Assembly (NCBI GenBank): GCA_000328365.1
Contig: KB302448.1
Span: forward strand, 65,980-129,979
Reading direction: 5' to 3'
Source: Capitella teleta
Taxonomy: Eukaryota > Annelida > Polychaeta > Capitellidae
DNA: 64,000 nucleotides
The notes beneath the pieces were generated by a model that was not told the origin of the DNA, searched no databases, and was given only the letters and a program-made list of their open reading frames with translations. The position numbers and the translations under genes were made by a program. This document shows positions 37,663-48,808 of this stretch, one piece after another; position 1 is the first letter of the stretch; every line of letters begins with the position of its first letter.

Positions 37663-39002
37663 ATGGGTCTGGTAAGTGAACTTAGTACTAAACCAGTTAG
37701 TAAAGGCATGCATTGTTTCTGATCGATTTGTACTGGATGTTTTCTAGTAGTTTATATCTTACCCATCATGTCAGGTCCATGCCTTCATGTTGCTATCAAA
37801 TATATGAGAATGCGACAAGGAAAGATGAAAAATACTAGATCGGAGACCCCTTTAGTTGCCTATCATCAAGATTTAAACAAATCAACCTGAGTAGGAGAAT
37901 TTCGCGGTGGAAATTTATAAAATATAAAGTGTATTCCTTCTTGACATTGAATGTCCAATGCCAGCTATCAAGATATGTCGACCAATTCGCAATGTCAATC
38001 AAATACATTCTGATAACACCACTTTTACAGGTTGCGTCAGTCCCTGCAGTTTTGTCAGCAGCGGCACAAATGGGTATGTCAGCTTAAAGATGTCTGCATG
38101 TTTGTCTCACCTGTACTTCTGCAATCAGCTCTGTCGTACCTGCAATTATGTCGGCTGTAGAACCAACAGGTACGTATATCTACAATAACCAGTGTAGTCT
38201 GTGATTGACACTTAATTTTGTATCACTCAGTGACGTTCCTTCTGAAGAACACGTTCTGTTTCCTCCTCGAGCAGTCACCAATCCCAGTGAGAGCCACAAT
38301 TATAGTCATGCCCACTGAGCCAGACTGCAGTAATACCCGCTCAAAAGGACATCTTTATCACTTAAATGGGTTAAAAATATTAGTAGATATCGCTTAACAA
38401 TGGATTTAATGAGCAGTATTGTGAGAGAGGTAGGTGAAGAAGCGATTCTGCCAATTGATAACAACCTTCTGAAAACGTGGTAACGGAACTAAATAGAAGC
38501 TAGCTAGCTAAGTGGATATACGTGTACATGTATATACTGAGAGTAGTGTATTACTATTAATATATAGTCCATAGTTATGACATTCTTAAGTTACGTATTT
38601 TATTTCGCACCGGCTATACATGTATGTACATTGTACAACTATCTTAGTATTAGTGTAATGATTACATGATTCTTATACGCAGGGTTTCTTTTATGGGAAT
38701 GACTACGCTTTTTGGGGACAGGCAGCCGAGAAAATTCAAGCCTTCTTCGGGTTTGATGTCATGGCGGTATGCAATGAATATATGCAATGAATATAACGGT
38801 ATAGCGTATGCCTTGTGTCATATGTATATAGAAGGTGATGGCATTAAAAGACTGGTTCTTTGCCTATGATCCGGTCAACTACAAATACTTGGTCGATTGG
38901 GCTAACAATGTGAGGCAGATGACCAACCAATGCCACGCTGGGATGTGCGCTCCGTGCGTGAAAAGCCTCAACATTCCTGGAACTGGTTGGATATTGCCAT
39001 AA
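37663..39002 (+). CDS. Orphan gene B (small Cys-motif protein, tandem paralogue of A)
   Basis: Exons supported by splice sites and by homology to gene A: 37663-37671 (MGL), 38031-38073 (VASVPAVLSAAAQM), a third exon ending at 38169 (SVVPAIMSAVEPT), 38231-38286 (VTFLLKNTFCFLLEQSPIP), 38683-38766 (GFFYGNDYAFWGQAA...), and 38832 to the TAA at 39000-39002 (DWFFAYDPVNYKYLVDWANN, then CHAGMCAPC). A terminal, largely non-coding exon begins near 39216, and AATAAA is at 39414. The third exon is uncertain. With acceptor CAG at 38126-38128, its frame does not join the best donor of exon 2 (GTATGT at 38074); it would join a weaker donor GTCAGC two codons later. Either B uses that donor or this copy is impaired. 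No family is recognised and no function is claimed. Confidence 0.65.
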
Positions 39003-39413
39003 AAGGTGAAAACGTGTTTAATTGCTGTCTGCTCTGATTTGTTACCCAGTGAAGTAACTTCGAAACTAAAATGCCTCTGTAAACTTTGACGTGAGAATCA
39101 AGTAAATAATATTGATATTAATAAGTGCATTGTATAAATCATTTCAATGAAATATCATCGACTATTCCTGATTTCTGTTTATCTAATAAGCTTTTTCGAT
39201 GTTTTCTCCTTCAGGCATGTGATGATTGGTTCGTGGTAGACAGTGACCAACTGACCACTACTTGTTGCTTGAATCTTGACCACGAGCAAGGAAACGACCA
39301 GATGTCAGAATTTCAATTTCATTTATTCCAGATCGGGCAGATGTTCCGAATTACTTAGTACTATAATACTATAGAACATAGCAGTTACATTCGTTGTTTG
39401 GTTTGCTCACTCT

Positions 39414-39419
39414 AATAAA
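39414..39419 (+). promoter_or_regulatory. Polyadenylation signal of orphan gene B
   Basis: AATAAA about 198 bp into the terminal exon, matching the position in gene A. Confidence 0.5.
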
Positions 39420-39925
39420 TAGAATATTTGGCATCCAATTTATATTGAATTGCATTAAAATTGCACCTCACATGAATTCCATTAACAATTAATACATATA
39501 AAATATGAATAGCTCCGTGCGCAATATAAGTCTCAACTTAACGACGACATCATGAAACATCCTGATTTTACTAAATAGCATGAAAAAAAAAAAAAAAAAA
39601 AAAAAAACAAACAACAAAAGAACAGATATACCTCTGCAACAAAAACACACGCACATAATGCCAAGTAATTATTTATAAAAAATATTCAATATCCGATGTT
39701 ACAGCGTATAAAGTATTGGCAATTGATTAAATACATGGCGTATAACCTTAATATGCACAGATCCGATACACATTATGCACCGTGCAATAACAATCGTGAC
39801 ATCTACGGTACATAAATTATATAAACTCTACATCTATGCGCGTGTATGGGTTGCTTGTATGGTATGTGGTCCATTTCTATGCAAGAATATCATCAATTGT
39901 CAGCCATACTCTGCGTTGATGTACC

Positions 39926-40465
39926 TCAGAGGTGCGTGGAGGCCCCACCCTTCGTAGGGTAATCCAGTGGTGGTTGTCCACTTGAGGGTTCGATGTCGAC
40001 ATGAGGTTGTTTTGGCAGCCAACAATAGGCGTGAAATAGCAGCAGCAAGATGCAAAGGGCAAGGAAGACAGCCGCGCATATGATAGCAATGGTGAAGTTA
40101 TCTTTGTATGTTTCCCATGCTGGAGCCATGTACTGATAGAGCCTCACTCTGAAGTACACAGATTCGTCGTTTCGCGTCGCCATGCAGAGATAGTCACCGA
40201 CGTCCTGTTCCACGACGCGCGTTATGATCAGCGAGAAGTTTCCCGCCAAAAGTTCGTAGTGATCGTCTGCGGGGGTCGCAGCTGAGATGATGCGGTTTGA
40301 AGGCAAGACCCAGTGGATGAAGGTCAAGTTATTTCGAACTGGACATTCCAAGATGGCGTCCTCTTGCTTGAAGTACTCGATGCTGATCGATTCTGGACTG
40401 TCGGCATCTCGTGCAGTCACTAATGTTGCTATGGCAACGAATAGGAGGAGGAGAACGTGCTGCAT
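39926..40465 (-). CDS. Single-Ig-domain type I membrane protein
   Basis: One uninterrupted 179-residue frame. Residues 1-18 (MQHVLLLLFVAIATLVTA) form a signal peptide. Residues about 25-108 form one Ig-like domain: Cys in ILECPV, Trp in HWVL, and the DVGDYLC motif with the second Cys. N-glycosylation sequons are visible (NLT, NFS, NFT). A transmembrane segment follows (about 125-147, IAIICAAVFLALCILLLLF), then a short Pro-rich tail of about 30 residues. A cell-surface recognition or adhesion role is the family norm, but no specific orthologue is recognised. Lack of introns across an Ig domain and TM is unusual for such genes and could mean retroposition, or that further 5' exons were missed. 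It sits only about 0.5 kb from gene B on the opposite strand, convergent with it. Confidence 0.7.
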   Translation of the reverse strand: MQHVLLLLFVAIATLVTARDADSPESISIEYFKQEDAILECPVRNNLTFIHWVLPSNRIISAATPADDHYELLAGNFSLIITRVVEQDVGDYLCMATRNDESVYFRVRLYQYMAPAWETYKDNFTIAIICAAVFLALCILLLLFHAYCWLPKQPHVDIEPSSGQPPLDYPTKGGASTHL

Positions 40466-40842
40466 CTAAGATGTAGAGAATTTGAAATATTTTATGTTTC
40501 TGTTTAATTGTTTGATGCACACGACTTAATAGTATTAAAACAATTCGCAATGAGCCCACATACTCTCGACTCTGTATAACAGGCCTAGATATACACGTTG
40601 TAGGCCTATATAATAAATATCGAGGGTTCGTCGAAACCAGACATGGAATGCCGAACAATTTAGGCCTACATATTATACGGTAAACCCCCCAAAAATGATT
40701 TCAACTTACGGGTGGAATGCAAACGGTATAAACACAATGCTAATGTACACACAGGAACAAACGAGAGCCCAAGGAGGGGGTGGGAAGAAGCTTGCAGTGG
40801 GGAGTGCCGTGGGGTCAAACGATTGTAGTATCAAAGTAGGCC

Positions 40843-40900
<58 letters not shown>
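40843..40900. repeat. (ATT)n microsatellite
   Basis: About 19 uninterrupted units. The flanking region 40466-42450 contains no recognised gene, only AT-rich sequence and a short GAAACT repeat at about 41814-41845. Confidence 0.95.
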
Positions 40901-42457
40901 TCAAAGATCTTCGATTATAGGTATATATTTTATAAGCCTATATTACATATATTATACGTAGGCCTATCGTATACGCGATATAGATGGCTCTTCATAAATA
41001 TATTGCATGTGAAAACAAGTAAAAATCAACGGAAGGAAAACGAAATTTCTTGAATGAAACGCCTACCTTTTGTTTGGACTGTGATCAAAGTGAGCTGAAT
41101 AGAACTTTATTCCGAGCAGAGCAGAAGCAAATACGTTTGTTCAGTGTGACAAACAGCGACCAAGTCAACAATACCTGCGTCTCATTCACTCGCGATGTAT
41201 ACAGGAGGGAAAAATGGCTACAGCGAATTTTCATCACGGACTGAGATGAGTGCAAATGTAAAACACTCACAAAATTCATATTTTATTTGCCTGCGGTATT
41301 AAATGAAATTAGACGGAGATGCGCTGCTGAGTAAATTCTTGCTTGTATTCAATCTCTGATGATTCTGGTTAACAAAGTTTATTCGTAGCTGATACGTAAT
41401 TCATGGGAATGCAAAGTGGATGCAAAAAGTACTTTAGTTTATGCATTCACGCTTCATCTCTCTTGCTGCTTGGCTCAGTAGTTGAAGATCGGCGAATCAC
41501 GCACTCAACAGATGCACGAGAGACGATTACGTAAGATTCGGCGCGATTTATGCAAAGCTGTGGTGATTGCATCATTGCATGTGCATGTAATATGAATCAC
41601 ACTTCTAGAATCGTTATCTTGATAAACCTTACATGCGTATACGTATACGTACATACATATTAACTTCGTGGTCACATTTGCCTGTAGGCGATGTTCGTAT
41701 CAATGTTCAACGGTCTGTTTGCATAATGCACGTACGGCAGAGTAGTTTTGGTCACGTGTCATCACGACCAAAATGAACACGTGTTACATCTAATTACCTC
41801 ACAGATTTGATTACTGAAACTGAAACTGAAACTGCTGAAACTGAAACAACAAAATCAAACAACCAAGAAAAATCAGACACCTGGAAAATCAGGGAATTCC
41901 CAACTTCTTATGACATGAACACATTCCCTAGTGCACACAGTGATCAGAATAGCCATTTGATTCGTGACTTAATAAAAGTGTTTGAAAATATTACTTGCAT
42001 AATTTGTATTCATCTATACAATGCATGAATTTATTTCTAAAATATATTTTTATAAACAAGTTATAAACATACATTGTACCGTTTTTCAATGTTATTGTTA
42101 AAGGCTTTTTTCTCCCGATTGAATCAAGGCCGATTTGTTATATTGAGGACAACAATGTACTTAATCACATAGGGTGGACGCTTTGAAGAGATTGAAGTAA
42201 TACCAAATACATGTACATCAAAAAAGAATATGTTTACTTCATAAGACATTCAGCTCAAGCAAAAGCTGATAACCGCACAACAAGGGCAAATGGTCAATTA
42301 TTACAAATATAATAATGTTCAGTGCATTTTCATAAACCTCATCCATACCCAAAATAGCTCCAAAAATGATTACACACTAAATTTCAGCAAAACAAACCCA
42401 ACCGACTTTTACAAAAAAAAAAATGCACTTTTAAATAAAATATCTCAAAGTAAGAAT

Positions 42458-44078
42458 TCATAAAACAAACGGAGAAGTGATTTCCAGAAAGTTTGATTCA
42501 AATTTTTCCTCTGAGAATCGCTCGACGGATTCGCGTGCGTTGACTCTGACGGCCAATCTGCGCTCGGGAGTCATGCGAAAGATTTCCTCCAATTGGGCAG
42601 CGTAAGTGTCAATGTCACTGGCGAGGAATCCGGTTGGACCGCCCTCATATTGCGTCACTATATCCAGCTTCGGACCTCCAGAATTGTGAGCAAGAACGAC
42701 GAGACCGGCAGCTTGCATTTCCACCACTCCTGTATTTGTAAGAAAGCGAAAATGATAATTTGCTAAAAATAATATCTCAAAATTTATTTATTTATTTTAT
42801 TTACTAAGCTTCATGCATGCAAAAATAATATGTATATAATAAAATTGATGGGAGTAATAAATTATTAACTGTAAATCAATACGAACCAATGCCAAAGTGT
42901 TCGTTCCACATGGTGTGAAGACCAACAGTCGCTGAGTGCAGTTCTTTCTTCAGTTCATTGAATGAAACGTTCAGTTCAAATCTCACTTTGTCACTGATTC
43001 CTCGTTTGGCCGCCAACTTCTTCAGCTCGGCCACACGCTCTGCGTCTCCGTCATTGCGACAGCTTCCCAAGAGAACCAGCTCGTAGGCATGGCGATCGTT
43101 ACCATGACGACCAGTGAGGAACTGAGCGAAAGCGTCCACTTGCAAAGAGTGGTCCTTCTCTGGCCTGAACTGACTCACAGAGATTATTGAGTGCATTTCT
43201 TTTGCAGAATCAACCGCCAGGAAACTCTGTGAGAACTCTTGGGTGTCGCACGGAGGATACACTATACGAGTGCACTCAGCCCCCCACAAGGAGAGAATAT
43301 GCCCCTGAGTCCACGTGGAATTCACCATGACAAAGTCACTGCACTTGCCAGCAGTGCCGTACATATAAGCAAAGATCTTGTAATAAATCAACTTAACAGA
43401 GCTGAGAACGGGAGATTTAGAAATGAACGAAGCATTGTTGTGAGCTGACGTGCGCTGCGACACTCTCTCTAGCATGTCTGTGCTGATGGTCGGGTAATGC
43501 ACATAGCAGCCAACCTTACATCCTCCGATGTACTTGAATATCGGGATAGTGAAAGCGTAACCCATGGTGTCAATGTATAAATCTGGAACAAATTTCACGA
43601 GAGCTTCAAATCCTAAGAGCATTGATCCAAGGCTTTGACCCAGAAGGGTGAGGATGGGATACGGTTTGGCCTCCACAAAACCACGCCTGTGTAACCACAC
43701 GAAGTACACAGGCCTCGGGATGGTTATGTTGAATCGTTCTTTTACTCTCTGCATGATGACGTTTTCATTGGCTTCCGTGTCGCCTGAGTACACGACACAG
43801 TGTACGTGTGAATGCCTGTAAAAGCGCATCATGAGAACAGTGAACAAGAACACAATGCACTCTCACTTGTTCTGAATGGCGCGAATGGCCGTCCACAGAA
43901 CCCTCTCACCCCCGCCTCCTGCATTGCAGTACGGATGGAAAAACCCAATGACAAAGGGACGTTGACCTCCTGGCAGGGGATCGTGAAGGAAACAGGGACG
44001 CTGGCGGATCCACCTGACGAACAGGATGAACACAGCAAGAGGGATGATGACAGGCAGAAAGATGAAAAAGACAATCAT
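42458..44078 (-). CDS. ALG11: GDP-Man:Man3GlcNAc2-PP-dolichol alpha-1,2-mannosyltransferase
   Basis: Three exons on the minus strand, 44078-43867, 43815-42887 and 42729-42458, sum to 1413 nt, or 470 residues (human about 492). The enzyme adds the fourth and fifth mannoses to the lipid-linked oligosaccharide on the cytosolic face of the ER. The N-terminus [12 protein letters not shown]...FILFVRW is a membrane anchor, followed by [18 protein letters not shown], a signature of ALG11. The GT-B C-terminal half shows [29 protein letters not shown] and [14 protein letters not shown], the donor-binding EX7E-like region of GT4 enzymes. The ATG at 44078 is chosen because the codon two positions upstream in the same frame is TTG, not ATG. 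The C-terminus (after SNFLEI) is shorter than in some orthologues. Confidence 0.93.
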
Positions 44079-44339
44079 CTTCAATGCCTGGAAGCAAAGT
44101 AAAACCAGTTAAATTTGGAAGTTCTAATGATTATCATATCACAATATCCTTATTTTTTTTATATTTGTTTTTTTCCCTTTGTCTTCTGTTCTGCTCATAA
44201 ATTTGGTGCACATTGGCCTTCGGGATTCTCTGTTTATTGCAACACTTTTTTTCTCTGTATTTACATCACCCAAAGTTAATGACTTTTGTTTTCACTGTTG
44301 CAATAATTATTATTATCATCACTAGCTGCTTACTAGTCA

Positions 44340-44590
44340 CTAAGTCAGTCATAACTTCGCAATTTTATTACTTGACTTGATGGCCGGGTTTAAATAGCGA
44401 GCAAAGCTTTTTGGTCCTTGGTTAGTTGTTATTTTGTAATTAGATTAGATGGAGTGTGACTTTTAGATGTTTGTGTGGTTGAATTTTAGGGGGTGGTGTT
44501 TGTAAGTTTTGTTAAGGCGAGATTTCAAGATGTTAATGGTGGGAGAGTTGATGGTGTCTGCTGAGAGGGAGTTGACAAATATTAAATTTA
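44340..44590 (-). mobile_element. LINE 3'-end fragment
   Basis: The minus strand encodes FVNSLSADTINSPTINILKSRLNK, a typical C-terminal tail of CR1/L2-type RT, written here only to show the type. It is followed by an untranslated end (AGCAAAGCTTTTTGGTCC on the plus strand) that recurs at about 14031-14115 in the LINE there. The two are the same or sister families, 5'-truncated here. Confidence 0.65.
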
Positions 44591-45470
44591 ACTTATTATC
44601 GCTCGTATACTTTTCAGTTTATGGCATAATGCAACTACCCCAATGTCAACCATCGGTATATTTTAAATGAAAATTACGATCTATGAACTTTTATTTTAGC
44701 TTTCCATACATTTAGATGCTCCCTGGTGTTGCAAGAATGAAAAATATTGAAGCAATTCTATCAACACCTAAGGCTTCAACGCCAAGGAAGCCTAGTACAG
44801 ACGATAAATTTTCTCTGCAGTCGCAAATTTTCAGAAAAATCCCACAAGAGCTCATTACTGGTACTTCGGTGGAAAAGGAGACATGCTAATAGTTGTCCTG
44901 CCCCCCCTGGGAACCAACTGACTTGTTTGTAGGAAAGGACTAATTTTGCAAAAATTGGGTTGGTTTCATGGTTTTGGTTGGGTTATGTATTAACAGTAAT
45001 CATTATTGGTATCTGGTACCTGTGTGCAAATATAGCCAAATACATGAAACCTTTTACATTATAGTCAATATTGCATGACTCCCTACTCAAGTGACAGATA
45101 GAGTAATTATGGCGAATGATATTCTCCATGTGGTATTGCCGTATAAGTAAGACTCATCATGTACATTGAGCCGAAGCAACTGCCTTCGGGAAGTATAATA
45201 AATCACAAGGCACTCATAATCATAACGCATAATCATGATACGACATCTCCCTCCTCAGCTCAACACTTGGAGCCAAAGACTCTCTATTAAGATGGACGCG
45301 CCGCTCTCATAGGCGCCAGCATAAACAGTTACGCAACGCACGCTAAGTGACTGGTCGAGTGTTAATAACTTCCGGTCTTCTGCTATTGTTATTTTCCGCT
45401 CGTTGACTCCACTGAAAAGATAAATTTAAAGGCCAGCTGTTCTCTATTATTCGACTCTAAACCACTGAAA

Positions 45471-46413
45471 ATGGACCTGAATGGTGTAATTGACTTCATT
45501 GAAAGCCAAGATGACGATGCATTCGCCCTAACAAGCTGTGAAATATCCTTTGAGGACGATCTTTGCCTGGGAAGAGGTTGATTTCGAGAAATCTTGGAGA
45601 CGATGAAAACGCAGCACAGCAGCATTTCTTCACCACTGGACCAAGATTTCGCCAAATGTTTGGGTGAGTTAAGTAATTATATATACCTGCCTGTGATGGA
45701 TACATTACTTGTAATTAAATTAGAATGCCTGTAAATTTAATTGAAGACAAGCTAAAAAGGTATTTGATTTCTTTTACAGAGCATTTGGATCACTTCGAAA
45801 GCCTGATTGAGGAGCTGGAAACCATTTCAAGAGCCTCGGCCTGCCCATGGCCATGGGCACAAGTGCACTGCTTTCTTACATTTCAGAAAATTCAAGACAT
45901 GTGCATAATTAATCACAACATTAGTTCTGTGGCTGTCCTCCAAGTAACACTCCAGTTCTGTGAGGACATCGTCACTCGACCAGCAAACTTTGCTCTCCCA
46001 TCCAAAGACACCAACACTGAGACTGTGACTGACCATCAGAGTGAGATCATTATGTACATAACTGGAGCCATTCTCCACAAGTTGAAAAGCGGTATGCTCG
46101 CTCTAATTAATCGAAGTGATGACCTGGATGTCATCAAAGGCCTCATCAGCCACGAAAATAAAGGCCCGAAACCATCACTCATTGAGGGCTCTTGACCTCT
46201 GTTGAGGCGCTGGAGCCCCTTATGCGAATTGCATATCAGAAGTTTAAAACAAGCCTGAAGTCAGCAGGCCTCTTCTGCCCGGAAGTCATGGCAACAGGCT
46301 TGCCTGAGGAGTCATCCATCTCTAACCTGGATGACAGAGTCATGAACAATATTATGAGACTTTTTAATGAAATTATGTGCCACCATGAATGCTTCTTATT
46401 CTTGGAGAAATAA
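45471..46413 (+). pseudogene. Unrecognised ORF of the THAP-bearing transposon
   Basis: An ATG at 45471 opens MDLNGVIDFIESQDDDAF, frame changes near 45580, and a GT-AG intron (about 45664-45779) leads into EHLDHFESLIEELETI... (to 46195). A further frame change near 46195 leads into EALEPLMRIAYQKFK and ends at about 46413. IIMYITGAILHKL resembles the Y-I-x-G-x-(V/I)-x-x-K-L stretch near the C-terminus of several THAP-linked transposase relatives, a weak hint only. Two frame breaks suggest decay or sequencing error in this copy. AATAAA occurs near 46566. Confidence 0.5.
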
Positions 46414-46674
46414 AAAAAAAAAAAAAATAAAAATAAAAATATTTGTACTGGCAAAGGAAAGGCTTTGCGAGTCAAGCTCGCAGACAAAAGAACATTATAG
46501 ATTTATAACCATATTTTTCCATCATTTATCATTATTTTTTTTCACATCATTGATGGAATTTTTTTAAATAAAGCAGAAACCAAAAAGATAATAATTTTGT
46601 CTTTCTTTCATTTCTTTCATTTTTTTTTTATTGTGTGGGGGAAAAACGATGTAATAAAAAGTGATCAATCAGTT

Positions 46675-47157
46675 TTCAGTAGTCCTCCTCTTGATGGGGC
46701 TTGAAGAGAGGACGACTGGATCCGTTGTCCTTTTGGCTCCTCTTGTGCTGCCCTTTGCGGGCATCTGCAAAGCCAAGCATCATTGGATCCAGAACTTGTT
46801 TTCTTGGTAACTGCAAATGTAGATAATTGTTTATAATTATATATATATCTAGGCACAAAGCGATAGTCAACTAAGCTCATGCATATGAAATAACATGAAT
46901 ATTTGTACAGAAATTTAAATAACTCACCCAAACTGGTACAAGGTTGGGTTGGGTTTTCCTCAAAATGTCGAGAGCATATGTAAAGGTGCTTGCGTGATTT
47001 CATCTTAAGTTTTTCATGTGAGAATTCTCTCCCAAGGGATGGGACAAGGGAACTCCTCCACTGCTGATCTTTGATACGCAAATATCGTAAAAAAAGATGA
47101 CTTAGTGGCTCTTCGGCGATTGAAGCTACAGCCATTCACCCCGCAATTCTCCCCCAT
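46675..47157 (-). pseudogene. THAP zinc-finger ORF of the transposon
   Basis: The minus strand starts MGENCGVNGCSFNRR and later has YICSRHFEEN, which gives the C2CH zinc pattern of THAP (C-x4-C, then C-x2-H), with the invariant Trp in QQWRSSL between. A one-base frame change in a T run near 47090 separates the two halves of the domain. A GT-AG intron (about 46817-46923) leads to a short basic C-terminus (KQVLDPMML... HKRSQKDNG... EEDY). It is a stand-alone DNA-binding protein of roughly 130 residues, presumably binding the element ends. The frameshift means this copy is broken, unless the T run is an assembly error. Confidence 0.7.
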
Positions 47158-48808
47158 GATTGGTAGAAGACAGAGTCGAAGTTGAAATGTGAAATTTACA
47201 GAAAAACGAGGCGTAGACACAGACGAAGAGACGAACTTGCGCTATTGTTGACGAATAACTGACGAAACCGGAAGTTTCCAGCGCTCGATAGCCGTCGGCT
47301 GCTAGCAGTTAAAGCTCAGCCGCTTGCAAGCTGAGCGGCGCGTCCATCTTAATTGAGAGTCTTTGCTTGGAGCTAACAATTCTGAATTAGTCTTTGTACC
47401 AGTTTGACAATCCTTCCAGAGTGGGTGATAGTGGGCACAGTGCTAGCTTCAGTTTGCTGCGGTGGGACAGACCTGTTACCGCGTAGAATAGTTCTTCCGT
47501 CTTCCTTGATGAACACAGAGCGCGGGATGTGGCTGTGTTGAGTAGCTAGACCATATTTGTTCCTGTCCTTTATGAACACTTCAGTGTCAATTTCGATTCT
47601 GGGCTGCTCCTCTGCCCTATGTCATTGATTGAATGAAGTGCTCTGCTTCTGTTTGGCCATTGTCTCATTCTTTCGAACAGCTTCCTGGTCTACTGCATGC
47701 AGCCACGATGTCTTTGGGAGCACTGGGATGACAGTGTTCAGTCGGCGGTCCATGAGGAGCCCTGCTGGTGATTTTCTATTGAATAGTGGGGCTGGGTATA
47801 GAGACATCAGGGCAAGATATGGGTCTGCATTCTTCTTCAGGCAATCTTTGATCATTTTAAGTGCTCGTTGAGGTTCCCCATTTGCAGATGGAAAGTGGGG
47901 TGATGATTTTGAGTGTGTGTAATTGTATCCTTTGACGAATTCTTTGAACTCATGAGACGCATACTGTGGACCATTGTCGGACATGAGCAGTTCCACTGTT
48001 CCAGAATGCCGTGAATAACAAAAATAGACTCCAACGAGGCAATTGCTTCTTTTGTGGTCTAGCTGAGTATGTTGGAGTCGTATTTCAATCCAGCGACTGA
48101 AGTAATCAACCGGCCACTAGGATGTAGGTAATTGCTGTCATGCAGAAACAGATCTGACACAAGTTGTCATGGCCTTGCGATGAACTCTGAAGGTAAGAGT
48201 GGTAATTTTGGAGTAGGTAGCACTTTAGCGCAGATGTGACGGGTTTTTTTACTGTGTCTTCAATACTCTTACTCAGTGGTGGCCACCATTCTAATGGTGG
48301 GCAAGAGCTCTGCATTTGGTGATACCCAGATATCCTTCATGGAGCTTCAAGGATTTCTAGTCGGAGAGGACGAAAAATGACTAGGCAGTCATCGAACAAC
48401 AGTAGTCCATCGATGACAATGAAATGCTCGCTCTGACTCCAGTACTGTTCGAGAACACAAAACTGAAATGGATAATTTGGCCAACTTTCTTGGTAGTACT
48501 TCATAACCATTGACATTTTTTCATCTGTTTTTTTTTTTTTTTTTTTTTTTTTCTTGAGCTTCTCGGATGTTCTGGATTCGATGATCAAAAGCAGGTAAGT
48601 GTTCTACAGTAGATGATGCAAAATCTTCAACTTCATCAATGAAAACTTCATCAGCATTTGCAGGCTTGTCCACTGGAGCCCGTGATAGTGCATCAGCGGT
48701 GCAGTTAGTTTTACCATTGATGTACTTGACTGATCGACAGGGTTTTAACTTGTTAGGCATCTGGGCATTGAATAAATGCTTGCATAATATGTTGCCGACA
48801 GAAATCAT

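Larger units (their letters stand above)
45274..47365. mobile_element. 2.1 kb THAP-bearing DNA transposon with convergent ORFs (P-like candidate)
   Basis: Terminal inverted repeats of 33 bp with one mismatch (45274-45306 and 47333-47365; outer bases CAAAGACTCTC, then ATTAAGATGGACGCGCCGCTC without its first-position mismatch). A perfect 8-bp target duplication CTTGGAGC occurs at 45266-45273 and 47366-47373. It is inserted in the 3' part of a Ty3/gypsy fossil. It holds two genes facing each other: an unrecognised protein on plus and a THAP zinc finger on minus. An 8-bp duplication plus THAP recalls the P superfamily, but classical P elements carry THAP and the RNase H fold in one protein on one strand. 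No catalytic domain is visible here. Confidence 0.85.
45100..48808 (-). mobile_element. Ty3/gypsy LTR-retrotransposon (fossil), interrupted
   Basis: On the minus strand, the end of an RNase H region (about 48680-48760), the integrase core (about 47622-47996) and the integrase C-terminal region (about 47376-47579) are recognisable. A purine-rich tract and the probable start of the 3' LTR lie near 45246-45258. The low-coordinate edge of the LTR is not defined, and the 5' LTR, gag, protease and most of the reverse transcriptase are absent. The element is broken, with several frame interruptions. It is older than the DNA transposon that splits it at 45274-47365. Confidence 0.8.

Noticed and set aside
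44079-44084. Alternative start of ALG11 two codons upstream
   Set aside because: The codon on the minus strand there is TTG; the first ATG is at 44078.
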